In this document: positions 55,440 through 63,623 of the stretch, piece after piece | How positions within the stretch are numbered: the stretch's first letter is position 1 | How the letters are laid out: each line of letters begins with the position of its first letter | Origin: Buchnera aphidicola (Floraphis choui) | GTDB lineage: Bacteria > Pseudomonadota > Gammaproteobacteria > Enterobacterales > Enterobacteriaceae | Reading direction: 5' to 3' | DNA length: 64,000 nucleotides | Assembly (NCBI GenBank): GCA_039830045.1 | Contig: CP140044.1 | Span: forward strand, 372,001-436,000 | Position numbers and translations under genes: made by a program | Notes under the pieces: generated by a model | What the model was told of the DNA's origin: nothing | Database searches by the model: none | The model's input: the letters and a program-made list of their open reading frames with translations, nothing else

Positions 55440-56036
55440 TTAAAAAATATTTACATTCCATCTCCACAACTTATTAGGAGTTAAAATAACAGGTAATGGA
55501 GACTCCCAAGGACCAGGAGTTATTTCATTTGTTAATTGAAAACTATAAGCCAATCCAATTGGAAAAAACCCTTTATTTTTCCAATTATTTAAAATTCTAT
55601 CATAAAATCCTCCACCCATTCCCAATCGATATCCAAATCTGTCAAATGCTACTAATGGAACAAAAATTATATCCATATCTTTATAAGATAAAACAACTTC
55701 TTTATTGATAACTGGCTCAAATATATTAAAATTATTCAATTTTAAACGAGTATTAGGATAATATTGAGCAAACAATAATGGAATATTAAAATCTTGACAA
55801 ACGATAGGTAAAAAAACATTATATTTTTTTTTCCACAATTTCAAAATAAGTTCATTAGTACTAATTTCTCCATCAAAAGAAAAGAAAACTGCTATATTTT
55901 TAGATAAAGAAAAAATTTCATAGTAAAAAGCCATAATAGAAATATTAATGGATGCAATTTTTTGTTCGCTCAACGACAATTTCTTTCTTAGTTCTCTAAA
56001 ATATGTCCTTTGAGCATTTCTTTTTATAAAAAACAT
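55440..56036 (-). CDS. ygfA: 5-formyltetrahydrofolate cyclo-ligase
   Basis: ATP-dependent conversion of 5-formyl-THF to 5,10-methenyl-THF in the cytosolic folate cycle (also called fau). The 198-residue protein has IAVFFSFDGEISTNELI, the nucleotide-binding FDRFGYRLGMGGGFYDRIL (Gly-rich, family signature) and PIGLAYSFQ. It lies after zapA on the same strand, as in E. coli, but without the ssrS gene between them. Confidence 0.92.
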   Translation of the reverse strand: MFFIKRNAQRTYFRELRKKLSLSEQKIASINISIMAFYYEIFSLSKNIAVFFSFDGEISTNELILKLWKKKYNVFLPIVCQDFNIPLLFAQYYPNTRLKLNNFNIFEPVINKEVVLSYKDMDIIFVPLVAFDRFGYRLGMGGGFYDRILNNWKNKGFFPIGLAYSFQLTNEITPGPWESPLPVILTPNKLWRWNVNIF

Positions 56037-56094
56037 AAAGTCATCTTATGTAAAACTAATAAAATATGTATTTATTTAATAAAGTATAAAACTT

Positions 56095-56382
56095 TCACTT
56101 TTTTTTAATTGTCTTTATTTTTTTTAATTTTGAAATAATCGCTTCTAATTTTAAAATGATTTTATTGATCTTTGCTTTTTCGTTTTCTAATTCATAAGAT
56201 ATATTTAATGCTGTTACAAATATCAATTGTTCTGTATTAGAAACTTTAGTTTTAACTTTTAAATCTTGTAGTCTTTGATTCAGATAACGAGCCGCAGTTT
56301 GTAAATCTTCACTACACTCATTGGGACAACTAACTTTTAATGATTTTCCAAAAATTTTTATATCTATATATTGTACAGACAT
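56095..56382 (-). CDS. zapA: Cell division protein ZapA
   Basis: FtsZ-ring-stabilising protein. The 95-residue product has the globular N-terminus (VQYIDIKIFGKSLKVSCP), the AARYLNQRLQDLK segment, and a C-terminal coiled coil (YELENEKAKINKIILKLEAIISKLKKI). It is slightly shorter than E. coli ZapA (109 aa). The gap to ygfA is 58 bp, too short for 6S RNA. Confidence 0.9.
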   Translation of the reverse strand: MSVQYIDIKIFGKSLKVSCPNECSEDLQTAARYLNQRLQDLKVKTKVSNTEQLIFVTALNISYELENEKAKINKIILKLEAIISKLKKIKTIKKK

Positions 56383-56628
56383 TTTATTTATATAACCTAA
56401 CTTTAAAATAATTAAATTTTGTAATAATATTTATTATATACCAGCAAAATAAAAATTATTATTTTAAATAATACAACTTACTATATGAATTACTTAAAAT
56501 TTTGAAAAATCAAGTATATTATAAGATATCAATAAATTTAATAACTAAAAGACATAAAATAATTTTAAAATAAAATTATATATTACATACAATACTTAAA
56601 TATTTTAATGTTTACTTATACGATCTTA

Positions 56629-57297
56629 TTATATACTAACTTTCTTCATAACTACTACACCTGATTGTTTTCCAATCAAAGCAATATCTGCCGTTCGAGT
56701 TGCAAATAAACCTACACTAACTACTCCAGGAAAAGAATTAATTTTTTTTTCTATTTTTATTGGATCTAATATTTTAAAATCATAAACATCAATAATTAGA
56801 TTTCCATTATCCGTAATAACATTTTTTCTAACTTTTGGTTTACCTCCTAATTTTTTCAATTTATTACATATATAAGACATAGCCATTGGTATTATTTCAA
56901 TAGGTAATGGAAACGCTCCTAAAACTTTTACCAACTTTGATTCATCAGCGATGCAAACAAATTTTTCTGCTACAGAAGCAATAATTTTTTCTTTAGTTAA
57001 CGCAGCACCTCCTCCTTTAATCATTTGAAACTGGAAATTAATTTCGTCTGCACTATCAATATATAATGTTAACGATTGTACATCATTTAAATTATATACA
57101 GGAATACCATATTTTTTTAAAAATAATGTAGAAGAATTAGAACTCGAAACAGCTCCATTAACTAAATTTTTAGTAGAACTTAATGCTTTAATTAAATATG
57201 ATACAGTAGAACCTGTACCAATCCCAATTATTGTACCAGGACGAATATAGTCTAAAGCAGCTATTGCAACAGACTTTTTTAATTCATTTGAATTCAT
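56629..57297 (-). CDS. rpiA: Ribose-5-phosphate isomerase A
   Basis: Interconverts ribose-5-phosphate and ribulose-5-phosphate. 222 residues (E. coli 219). Conserved IGIGTGSTVSYLIKAL, YIDSADEINFQFQMIKGGGAALTKEKI with the catalytic acidic residues, CIADESKLVKVLGAFPLPIEI and PGVVSVGLFA. It stands alone downstream of the Met-Leu-Gln tRNA operon. Confidence 0.97.
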   Translation of the reverse strand: MNSNELKKSVAIAALDYIRPGTIIGIGTGSTVSYLIKALSSTKNLVNGAVSSSNSSTLFLKKYGIPVYNLNDVQSLTLYIDSADEINFQFQMIKGGGAALTKEKIIASVAEKFVCIADESKLVKVLGAFPLPIEIIPMAMSYICNKLKKLGGKPKVRKNVITDNGNLIIDVYDFKILDPIKIEKKINSFPGVVSVGLFATRTADIALIGKQSGVVVMKKVSI

Positions 57298-57470
57298 AAG
57301 ATAAAACCTATACTAAATTTTATTATTTATAACAGTTTTATTTATTTTAAATTCTTATAACTATATATTTTATTTCTAAAAAACATATGATTTAATAGAT
57401 AGGAAAACGCATTTTAGGTTTGATTAACGAAGAGTAATACCAAAAAAATTCAAATTTTTAATTTATTTTT

Positions 57471-57541
57471 CTGGGGTACCTGGATTTGAACCAGGGATGC
57501 CGGTATCAAAAACCGGTGCCTTACCTCTTGGCTATACCCCA
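57471..57541 (-). tRNA. glnU: tRNA-Gln(UUG)
   Basis: 71 nt on the minus strand. Acceptor TGGGGTA pairs with TACCCCA, keeping the weak U1-A72 pair used by GlnRS; discriminator G. Anticodon stem CCGGT/ACCGG closes loop TTTTGAT with anticodon TTG. CCA is not encoded. Last of three tRNAs in E. coli metT-leuW-glnU order. Confidence 0.95.
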
Positions 57542-57565
57542 AATATAAACTTACTATTTTTAAAA

Positions 57566-57647
57566 TGCGGAAGGCGAGACTCGAACTCGCAAACCTAATG
57601 GTGCCAGAACCTAAATCTGGTGCGTCTACCAATTTCGCCACTTCCGC
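57566..57647 (-). tRNA. leuW: tRNA-Leu(UAG)
   Basis: Class II tRNA, 82 nt. Acceptor GCGGAAG pairs with CTTCCGC, discriminator A. Anticodon stem CCAGA/TCTGG closes loop TTTAGGT with anticodon TAG. The T arm GCGAGTTCGAGTCTCGC is complete. CCA is not encoded. Middle gene of the tRNA operon. Confidence 0.96.
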
Positions 57648-57676
57648 ATTTTTAAAATTTTATTTAAATAACAATA

Positions 57677-57750
57677 TAGCTACGACAGGAATTGAACCTG
57701 TGACCTCAGCGTTATGAGTGCTGTGCTCTATCCAACTGAGCTACGTAGCC
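57677..57750 (-). tRNA. metT: Elongator tRNA-Met(CAU)
   Basis: 74 nt. Loop CTCATAA has anticodon CAT, and the body follows E. coli metT closely (GGCTACGTAGCTCAGTTGG, then the ACAGGTTCAATTCCTGT T arm). It lacks the initiator GGG/CCC anticodon stem and the 1-72 mismatch of initiators, so it is an elongator. Two pairs are weakened compared with E. coli: G1 faces T72 and A31 faces C39. CCA is not encoded. First gene of the operon behind a good promoter. Confidence 0.92.
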
Positions 57751-57776
57751 AAAATATAAAATTATTTATGATTTAA

Positions 57777-57805
57777 ATTATGCTGTGTTATACTAATAAA
57801 GTCAA
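57777..57805 (-). promoter_or_regulatory. Sigma70 promoter of the metT-leuW-glnU tRNA operon
   Basis: On the minus strand TTGACT (complement of 57800-57805) is followed by exactly 17 bp and CATAAT (complement of 57777-57782): five of six matches in each box. The predicted start, about 57770, is some 20 bp before the first tRNA base. This is the best promoter in the window. Confidence 0.72.
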
Positions 57806-57955
57806 CACTGATTTATAATAAATTATAATTATAAAATTTACTCATAAAATCGTTAACATGAATTATATTACAATTATCTATTTATATAAATAATTTTATT
57901 TTCTTATATTTTTAAAAATATTTTTATTATTTTGAATTAATATCATGGACATAAC

Positions 57956-59647
57956 ATGAATAATAAAAACAAAAAAATGCGTAACTTCATCCAAAAAATA
58001 ATTTTTCATGATTTGATGAGCAAAAAAATAAACAATGTTAAAACGCGATTTCCTCCTGAACCAAATGGTTATTTACATATAGGACATGCAAAATCTATAT
58101 TCCTAAATTTTTATTTAGCTAAACAATTCCAAGGAACATTTAATCTTCGTTTTGATGATACTAATCCTAAAAAAGAAAATATTCATTATATTAAAAGTAT
58201 TATTAAAGATATAAAATGGTTGAAATGCAGATGGGATAATGATGTCTTATATGCATCTTCATATTTTAAAATTATTTATAAATATGCTAAAGAACTGATT
58301 ACGAAAAAATTAGCTTACGTTGATAGATTAACTAAAGAAGAAATACGAATATATAGAGGAACTTTAACTACTCCTGGAATCGATAGTCCATATCGAACAC
58401 AAACAGTTGAAGAGAACTTATTATTATTTAAAAAGATGAAAAATGGATTTTTTTCTGAAGGAGATGCATGCCTAAGAGCTAAAATTGATATGAAATCTCC
58501 TCTCATTGTAATGAGAGATCCTGTATTATATCGGATTCTATTTATTAAACATCATCAAACTAAAAAAAAATGGTGTATATATCCTACATATGACTTTGCT
58601 CACTGCATTTCTGATTCTCTAGAAAAAATTACACATTCTATCTGTACATTAGAATTTCAAGATAATCGGAAATTATATGAATGGATCTTAAGTAAGATCA
58701 GTGTTACTCATCATTCTCACCAATATGAATTTTCTAGACTAAAATTAGAATATTCCATATTGTCAAAAAGAAAACTGCAACTATTAATATCTAACAATAT
58801 TGTCAATGGATGGGATGATCCTAGAATGCCAACAATTTCTGGATTAAGAAAACGAGGATATACACCTTCCTCTATAAAAAATTTTTGCGAAAAAATTGGA
58901 GTTACAAAACAAGAAAATATAATAGAATTATCTTTATTAGAATCTTGTATTCGAAATGATTTAAATTTAAATTCTCATAGATACATGGCAGTAATTAATC
59001 CAATACAAATATATATCTGTAATTTATCTGATGATTATGAAGAAATATTAACCGTTCCTAATCACCCTAATATTAGTGAAATGGGGACACATAAATCAAT
59101 TTTTAGCAATAATATATATATAGATCGTTTCGACTTTTATGAAAATAATGCTATATTAAGTAAAAAGTTGACAATTGGAAAAGAAATCAGATTACGACAT
59201 GCTTATACTATTAATGCAAAAAAAGTTATAAAAGATGATAATAATAATATAACTAGAATTATTTGTACATATGATAAAACTACGTTAGGAAAAAATCCTA
59301 TTAACAAAAAAGTATCTGGAGTAATTCATTGGATTTCTAAAAAAAATGCACTACCTGCAACATTTAATTTATATGAAAAATTATTTTTACTAAAAGATCC
59401 TGAATCAGAATTAAATTTTTTAAAATATATTAATAAGAATTCATTAACTATTAAAAAAGGTTTTATAGAATCTGGAATATTAAATAATATTTCCAAAAAT
59501 CACTTTCAATTTGAAAGGGAGGGATATTTTTGTATTGATAAAAACTATCATACTACAAATGAATTAACATTTAATAGAATAGTAACATTAAAAGATAATG
59601 TAAAAATTAATATTGACGACCAAAAAAAATTATTTAAAAAATCTTAA
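57956..59647 (+). CDS. glnS: Glutaminyl-tRNA synthetase
   Basis: Class I synthetase charging tRNA-Gln. 563 residues (E. coli 554). HIGH at residues 41-44 in RFPPEPNGYLHIGHAKS, RFDDTNP, and the KMSKS equivalent in YSILSKRKL. The C-terminal beta-barrels for anticodon recognition are recognisable (HRYMAVINPIQIYI). Its substrate tRNA-Gln(UUG) is encoded 400 bp away on the other strand. Confidence 0.97.
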   Translation: MNNKNKKMRNFIQKIIFHDLMSKKINNVKTRFPPEPNGYLHIGHAKSIFLNFYLAKQFQGTFNLRFDDTNPKKENIHYIKSIIKDIKWLKCRWDNDVLYASSYFKIIYKYAKELITKKLAYVDRLTKEEIRIYRGTLTTPGIDSPYRTQTVEENLLLFKKMKNGFFSEGDACLRAKIDMKSPLIVMRDPVLYRILFIKHHQTKKKWCIYPTYDFAHCISDSLEKITHSICTLEFQDNRKLYEWILSKISVTHHSHQYEFSRLKLEYSILSKRKLQLLISNNIVNGWDDPRMPTISGLRKRGYTPSSIKNFCEKIGVTKQENIIELSLLESCIRNDLNLNSHRYMAVINPIQIYICNLSDDYEEILTVPNHPNISEMGTHKSIFSNNIYIDRFDFYENNAILSKKLTIGKEIRLRHAYTINAKKVIKDDNNNITRIICTYDKTTLGKNPINKKVSGVIHWISKKNALPATFNLYEKLFLLKDPESELNFLKYINKNSLTIKKGFIESGILNNISKNHFQFEREGYFCIDKNYHTTNELTFNRIVTLKDNVKINIDDQKKLFKKS

Positions 59648-60008
59648 ATTTATAAAATACTATATTATTTTAATAAAAAGACTTTTTAATATACCATAAA
59701 CTATTTTATTCCATATCAATAATTGAAAATCTAGTATTAAATCATATATTTAGATATTTTAATTAATTTTATTTTATTCATGAAAAATAAATATTACGTA
59801 ATTTATTAAATATTTTAAACACATTATAAGGTATGGTAACTCATAAAACAACTAATATTACAAATAATACAATAACTAGTAAAATTTATTTTAAATAAAA
59901 TTACTATATAATCCAACCAAAAAATAAAGTTTATAACATAAATTTTAAAAAACTATATTATTATTTTTAATGATCTTGTTTAATATTTCATTTAAAATTT
60001 GGCTAAAC
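59648..60008. other. Spacer between glnS and pyrG
   Basis: 361 bp of AT-rich DNA. The pyrG frame is open back to an ATG at 59970, but no recognisable gene or strong hairpin is present. mazG and relA, near pyrG in E. coli, are absent. Confidence 0.5.
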
Positions 60009-61652
60009 ATGACAACACATTATGTTTTTATAACCGGGGGTGTAGTATCATCTCTCGGAAAAGGCATTACAACAGCGTCTTTAGCTGCTATTCTGGAAGC
60101 AAGAAATCTTAATGTAACCATTATAAAATTAGATCCATATATTAATGTAGATCCAGGTACTATTAGTCCAATCCAGCATGGAGAAGTCTTCGTTACTGAA
60201 GATGGAGCAGAAACAGACTTAGATTTAGGACATTATGAACGATTCATTCGAAATAAAATGACTCGTTATAATAACTTTACTACTGGTAGTATTTACTCCG
60301 AAGTACTACAAAGAGAAAGAAATGGAGATTACCTTGGTTCTACCATTCAAGTTATTCCTCATATTACTAATGCTATTAAAAATAGAATTTTTTCATGTTC
60401 TAAGAACAAAGATATCATTTTTGTAGAAGTTGGAGGCACTGTAGGCGATATAGAATCATTACCGTTTTTAGAAGCAATTCGCCAAATGGCTGTAGATGTA
60501 GGGAAAAAAAATGTTATGTACATTCATTTAACTTTAATTCCTTATATATCTGTCACAGAAGAAATTAAAACAAAACCGACGCAACATTCGGTAAAAGAAT
60601 TGTTATCGATTGGAATACAACCAGATATATTAATCTGTCGATCAGAAAAAACGATCTCAATTACTGAGCGAAAAAAAATTTCCTTGTTTTGCAATGTTTC
60701 AGAAAAGTCAGTTATTTCATTAAAAGATGTTAAATCTATTTACACTATTCCTAAATTATTAAACATACAAAAAGTGGACAATTTAATTTGTAATCATTTT
60801 AGATTATACGCACCTAAAGCTGATTTATCAGAATGGGAGCAAGTCATACATAATGAATGTAATTCTAAACAAACAGTAACTATTGGAATTATTGGAAAAT
60901 ACATTGAGTTGCCAGATGCTTATAAGTCAGTTATAGAAGCATTAAAGCATGGTGGATTACAAAATAAAACAATAATTGATATAAAATTAATTAATTCTAA
61001 AAATATTAATAAATCAAATGTTAATTTATTAAAACTTCTTCACGGAATTTTAATTCCTGGTGGATTTGGAAAAGCAGGAATAAATGGGAAAATAATCTCT
61101 GTAAAATATGCCAGAGAAAAAAATGTTCCATTTTTTGGAATTTGTTTGGGAATGCAAGTTGCATTAATAGAATTTGCTAGAAACGTTGTAGGTTTAAAAG
61201 AAGCTAACTCAACAGAGTTTTCACCACAATGCAAATATCCTGTTATTTCATTAATACAAGAACAAAAAAAAATATTAATCCATAATAAAATCAAAAAAAA
61301 TACGAAACATTTAATAGGAAGAATGAGACTAGGAAGCCAAACATGCTATTTAAAAAATAATAGTTTATCTAAAAAGTTATACGGAACTGATACTATATCA
61401 GAACGACATAGACATCGATATGAAGTAAACAATAATTTCTTAAAAAAAATAGAAGAACATGGATTACGCGTTACAGGGCTATCTGAAAATAACAAATTAG
61501 TAGAAATTCTAGAATTATCTAATCATATATGGTTTCTTGCTTGTCAATTTCATCCAGAATTTACATCAACACCTAGAGATGGACATCCATTATTTTCTAG
61601 TTTTGTCAAAGCTGCTTTGAAATACAAACAAAAATATAAAATTAATCATTAA
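60009..61652 (+). CDS. pyrG: CTP synthase
   Basis: Glutamine-dependent amination of UTP to CTP. The preferred start is ATG at 60009, giving MTTHYVFITGGVVSSLGKGI exactly like E. coli (547 residues versus 545). The frame extends to an ATG at 59970, which would add 13 hydrophobic residues with no counterpart. The N-terminal synthetase has DPYINVDPGTISPIQHGEVFVTEDG. The C-terminal glutaminase has PGGFG, the nucleophile Cys in FGICLGMQ, and the CQFHPEFTSTP His-Glu pair. eno follows by 54 bp, the E. coli pyrG-eno operon. Confidence 0.96.
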   Translation: MTTHYVFITGGVVSSLGKGITTASLAAILEARNLNVTIIKLDPYINVDPGTISPIQHGEVFVTEDGAETDLDLGHYERFIRNKMTRYNNFTTGSIYSEVLQRERNGDYLGSTIQVIPHITNAIKNRIFSCSKNKDIIFVEVGGTVGDIESLPFLEAIRQMAVDVGKKNVMYIHLTLIPYISVTEEIKTKPTQHSVKELLSIGIQPDILICRSEKTISITERKKISLFCNVSEKSVISLKDVKSIYTIPKLLNIQKVDNLICNHFRLYAPKADLSEWEQVIHNECNSKQTVTIGIIGKYIELPDAYKSVIEALKHGGLQNKTIIDIKLINSKNINKSNVNLLKLLHGILIPGGFGKAGINGKIISVKYAREKNVPFFGICLGMQVALIEFARNVVGLKEANSTEFSPQCKYPVISLIQEQKKILIHNKIKKNTKHLIGRMRLGSQTCYLKNNSLSKKLYGTDTISERHRHRYEVNNNFLKKIEEHGLRVTGLSENNKLVEILELSNHIWFLACQFHPEFTSTPRDGHPLFSSFVKAALKYKQKYKINH

Positions 61653-61706
61653 ATTTAAATTATACCTAACATAAAAAATATATTAACATAATAGGAAAAT
61701 CAATTT

Positions 61707-62978
61707 ATGTCTAAAATCAAAAAAATAATCGCTAGAGAAATAATAGATTCCAGAGGATTCCCTACTATTGAATCTGAAGTTCATTTAAAAGGAGGATGTA
61801 TAGGATTAGCATCTTCTCCTTCTGGTTCTTCAATAGGATCTAAAGAAGCATTAGAATTACGTGATAATGATAAATCACGATTTTTTGGAAAAGGAGTAAC
61901 TCAATCTGTTAAATTAATTAACAATATTATATCTAAAAAATTAAAAAATCAAGATGCTACTGATCAAAAAACTATTGACGATATTATGTGTCAATTAGAT
62001 GGAACAGATAATAAATCTAAATTAGGATCAAATACCATTTTATCTATTTCACTAGCAACAGCACGAGCAGCATCAGCATATAAAGGTATACCTTTATATC
62101 AACATATTGCTGAATTAAACGAAACTCCAAAAAAATTTTCTATACCTATTCCTATGATAAACGTCATAAACGGGGGAAAACACGCAAATAATAATATTGA
62201 TATACAAGAATTTATGATACAACCAATTAGTGCTCATACTATTAAAGATGGTATTAGAATGGGATCAGAAATATTCCATATGTTAGGAGAAATTTTAAAA
62301 AAACAAAAATTAAGTACAGCTGTTGGAGATGAAGGTGGATATGCTCCAAATTTAGAATCAAATGAATTAGCGCTAGAAATTATTAAAGAAGCTACTGAAA
62401 AATCTGGATACATATTAGGAAAAGATATTACTTTCGCTTTAGATTGTGCTGCTTCTGAATTATACGATGAAAATACAAAACAATACAAATTAATTGGAGA
62501 AAAAAAAGATTTTACATCAAAAGAATTTACTCATTATTTAGAACAACTAATCAAAAAATATCCCATAGATTCTATAGAAGATGGTCAAGACGAATCAGAT
62601 TGGAATGGATTTTTATATCAAACACAAATATTAGGAAAAAAAATCCAATTAGTAGGAGATGACTTATTTGCAACTAATGAAAAATTATTAAAAAAAGGAA
62701 TTAAAAAAGGAATAGCTAATGCTATTTTAATTAAATTAAATCAAATTGGAACATTAAGCGAAACACTGAAAACCATAAAAATAGCAAAGGAAGCAAATTA
62801 TACTACAATTATTTCTCATAGATCAGGAGAGACAGAAGATACTTTTATATCTGATTTATCTGTAGGAACAACTTCTGATAAAATTAAAACTGGTTCTATG
62901 AGTAGATCCGAACGCACTTCTAAATATAATCAATTGATAAGAATTGAGGAAAATCTAAAAAAATACAACTTTATTTAA
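61707..62978 (+). CDS. eno: Enolase
   Basis: Glycolytic conversion of 2-phosphoglycerate to PEP. 423 residues; E. coli has 432, and the missing part is the C-terminal tail. Metal ligands are in ALDCAAS, SIEDGQDESDW and VGDDLF; catalytic residues are in GDEGGYAPN, ILIKLNQIG and ISHRSGE. The mobile loop reads SPSGSSIGS: Ser42 is kept but the next residue is Ile where E. coli has Thr, and residue 18 is Phe where E. coli has Asn. A hairpin follows at 63027-63072. Confidence 0.96.
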   Translation: MSKIKKIIAREIIDSRGFPTIESEVHLKGGCIGLASSPSGSSIGSKEALELRDNDKSRFFGKGVTQSVKLINNIISKKLKNQDATDQKTIDDIMCQLDGTDNKSKLGSNTILSISLATARAASAYKGIPLYQHIAELNETPKKFSIPIPMINVINGGKHANNNIDIQEFMIQPISAHTIKDGIRMGSEIFHMLGEILKKQKLSTAVGDEGGYAPNLESNELALEIIKEATEKSGYILGKDITFALDCAASELYDENTKQYKLIGEKKDFTSKEFTHYLEQLIKKYPIDSIEDGQDESDWNGFLYQTQILGKKIQLVGDDLFATNEKLLKKGIKKGIANAILIKLNQIGTLSETLKTIKIAKEANYTTIISHRSGETEDTFISDLSVGTTSDKIKTGSMSRSERTSKYNQLIRIEENLKKYNFI

Positions 62979-63026
62979 GTTGCAAACTAAAAGTGATTTT
63001 TAAATTTTTAGTTACTTAAAATATAA

Positions 63027-63072
63027 AATAGCAGGAGAGTAGTTTTAATTGAAACAAATTACTTCTGCTATT
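63027..63072. terminator. Hairpin between convergent eno and ispF
   Basis: AATAGCAG (63027-63034) pairs with CTGCTATT (63065-63072). The interior can extend the stem imperfectly (AGTAGTTT against AAACAAATTACT). It lies about 50 bp after eno and 70 bp after ispF, in a good place for a bidirectional terminator. Confidence 0.6.
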
Positions 63073-63140
63073 CGCTAATTTATTGCCTATATATATCGAA
63101 AATAAAACATTATTTTAAATTCATTTTCCTAAACTTTATA

Positions 63141-63623
63141 TTATAATTTATTGAAATTACTTAACATAACAATAGATTCACATGCTATACCTTCTTTTCT
63201 TCCAACAAAACCTAACTTCTCAGTAGTAGTAAATTTAACACTTACATTGTCAATAGAAGTAACTAAATCCATAGCAACATTTTTTCTCATCTCATTTCTA
63301 TATACTAACATTTTTGGAAGTTCTGCAATAACTGTTGTATCAATATTGGATAAAATACATCCTAATTTCAAAATTTTCTTCCATATTTTTCTTAATAAAA
63401 TTCGACTACTAATATTTCTATATTTTATATCAGTATTAGAAAAAAATGAACCAATATCTCCCAATGCAGTAGCGCCCATTAACGCATCAATAATAGTATG
63501 CATAACAATATCACCATCAGAATGTGCAATTAAACCACATTCATAAGGAATTACTACTCCTCCAATAATTAATGGCTTAGTACTACCAAATGCATGCACA
63601 TCAAAACCATGTCCTATTCTCAT
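63141..63623 (-). CDS. ispF: 2-C-methyl-D-erythritol 2,4-cyclodiphosphate synthase
   Basis: Zinc enzyme of the MEP isoprenoid pathway. The 160-residue protein begins MRIGHGFDVHAF with zinc ligands Asp8 and His10, has His42 in AHSDGDIVMHTIIDALMGA, and the family block GDIGSFFSNTD. The ATG overlaps the ispD stop codon in an ATGA (63620-63623), the usual ispD-ispF coupling. Confidence 0.97.
   Translation of the reverse strand: MRIGHGFDVHAFGSTKPLIIGGVVIPYECGLIAHSDGDIVMHTIIDALMGATALGDIGSFFSNTDIKYRNISSRILLRKIWKKILKLGCILSNIDTTVIAELPKMLVYRNEMRKNVAMDLVTSIDNVSVKFTTTEKLGFVGRKEGIACESIVMLSNFNKL

Noticed and set aside
57450..57641. 63-codon minus-strand frame across the tRNA genes
   Set aside because: It reads through tRNA-Leu(UAG) and tRNA-Gln, which fold well; translated tRNA sequence often gives such spurious frames.
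59970..60008. N-terminal extension of pyrG
   Set aside because: The extra 13 residues are absent from the family, and MTTHYVFITGG at 60009 matches E. coli PyrG exactly in position.
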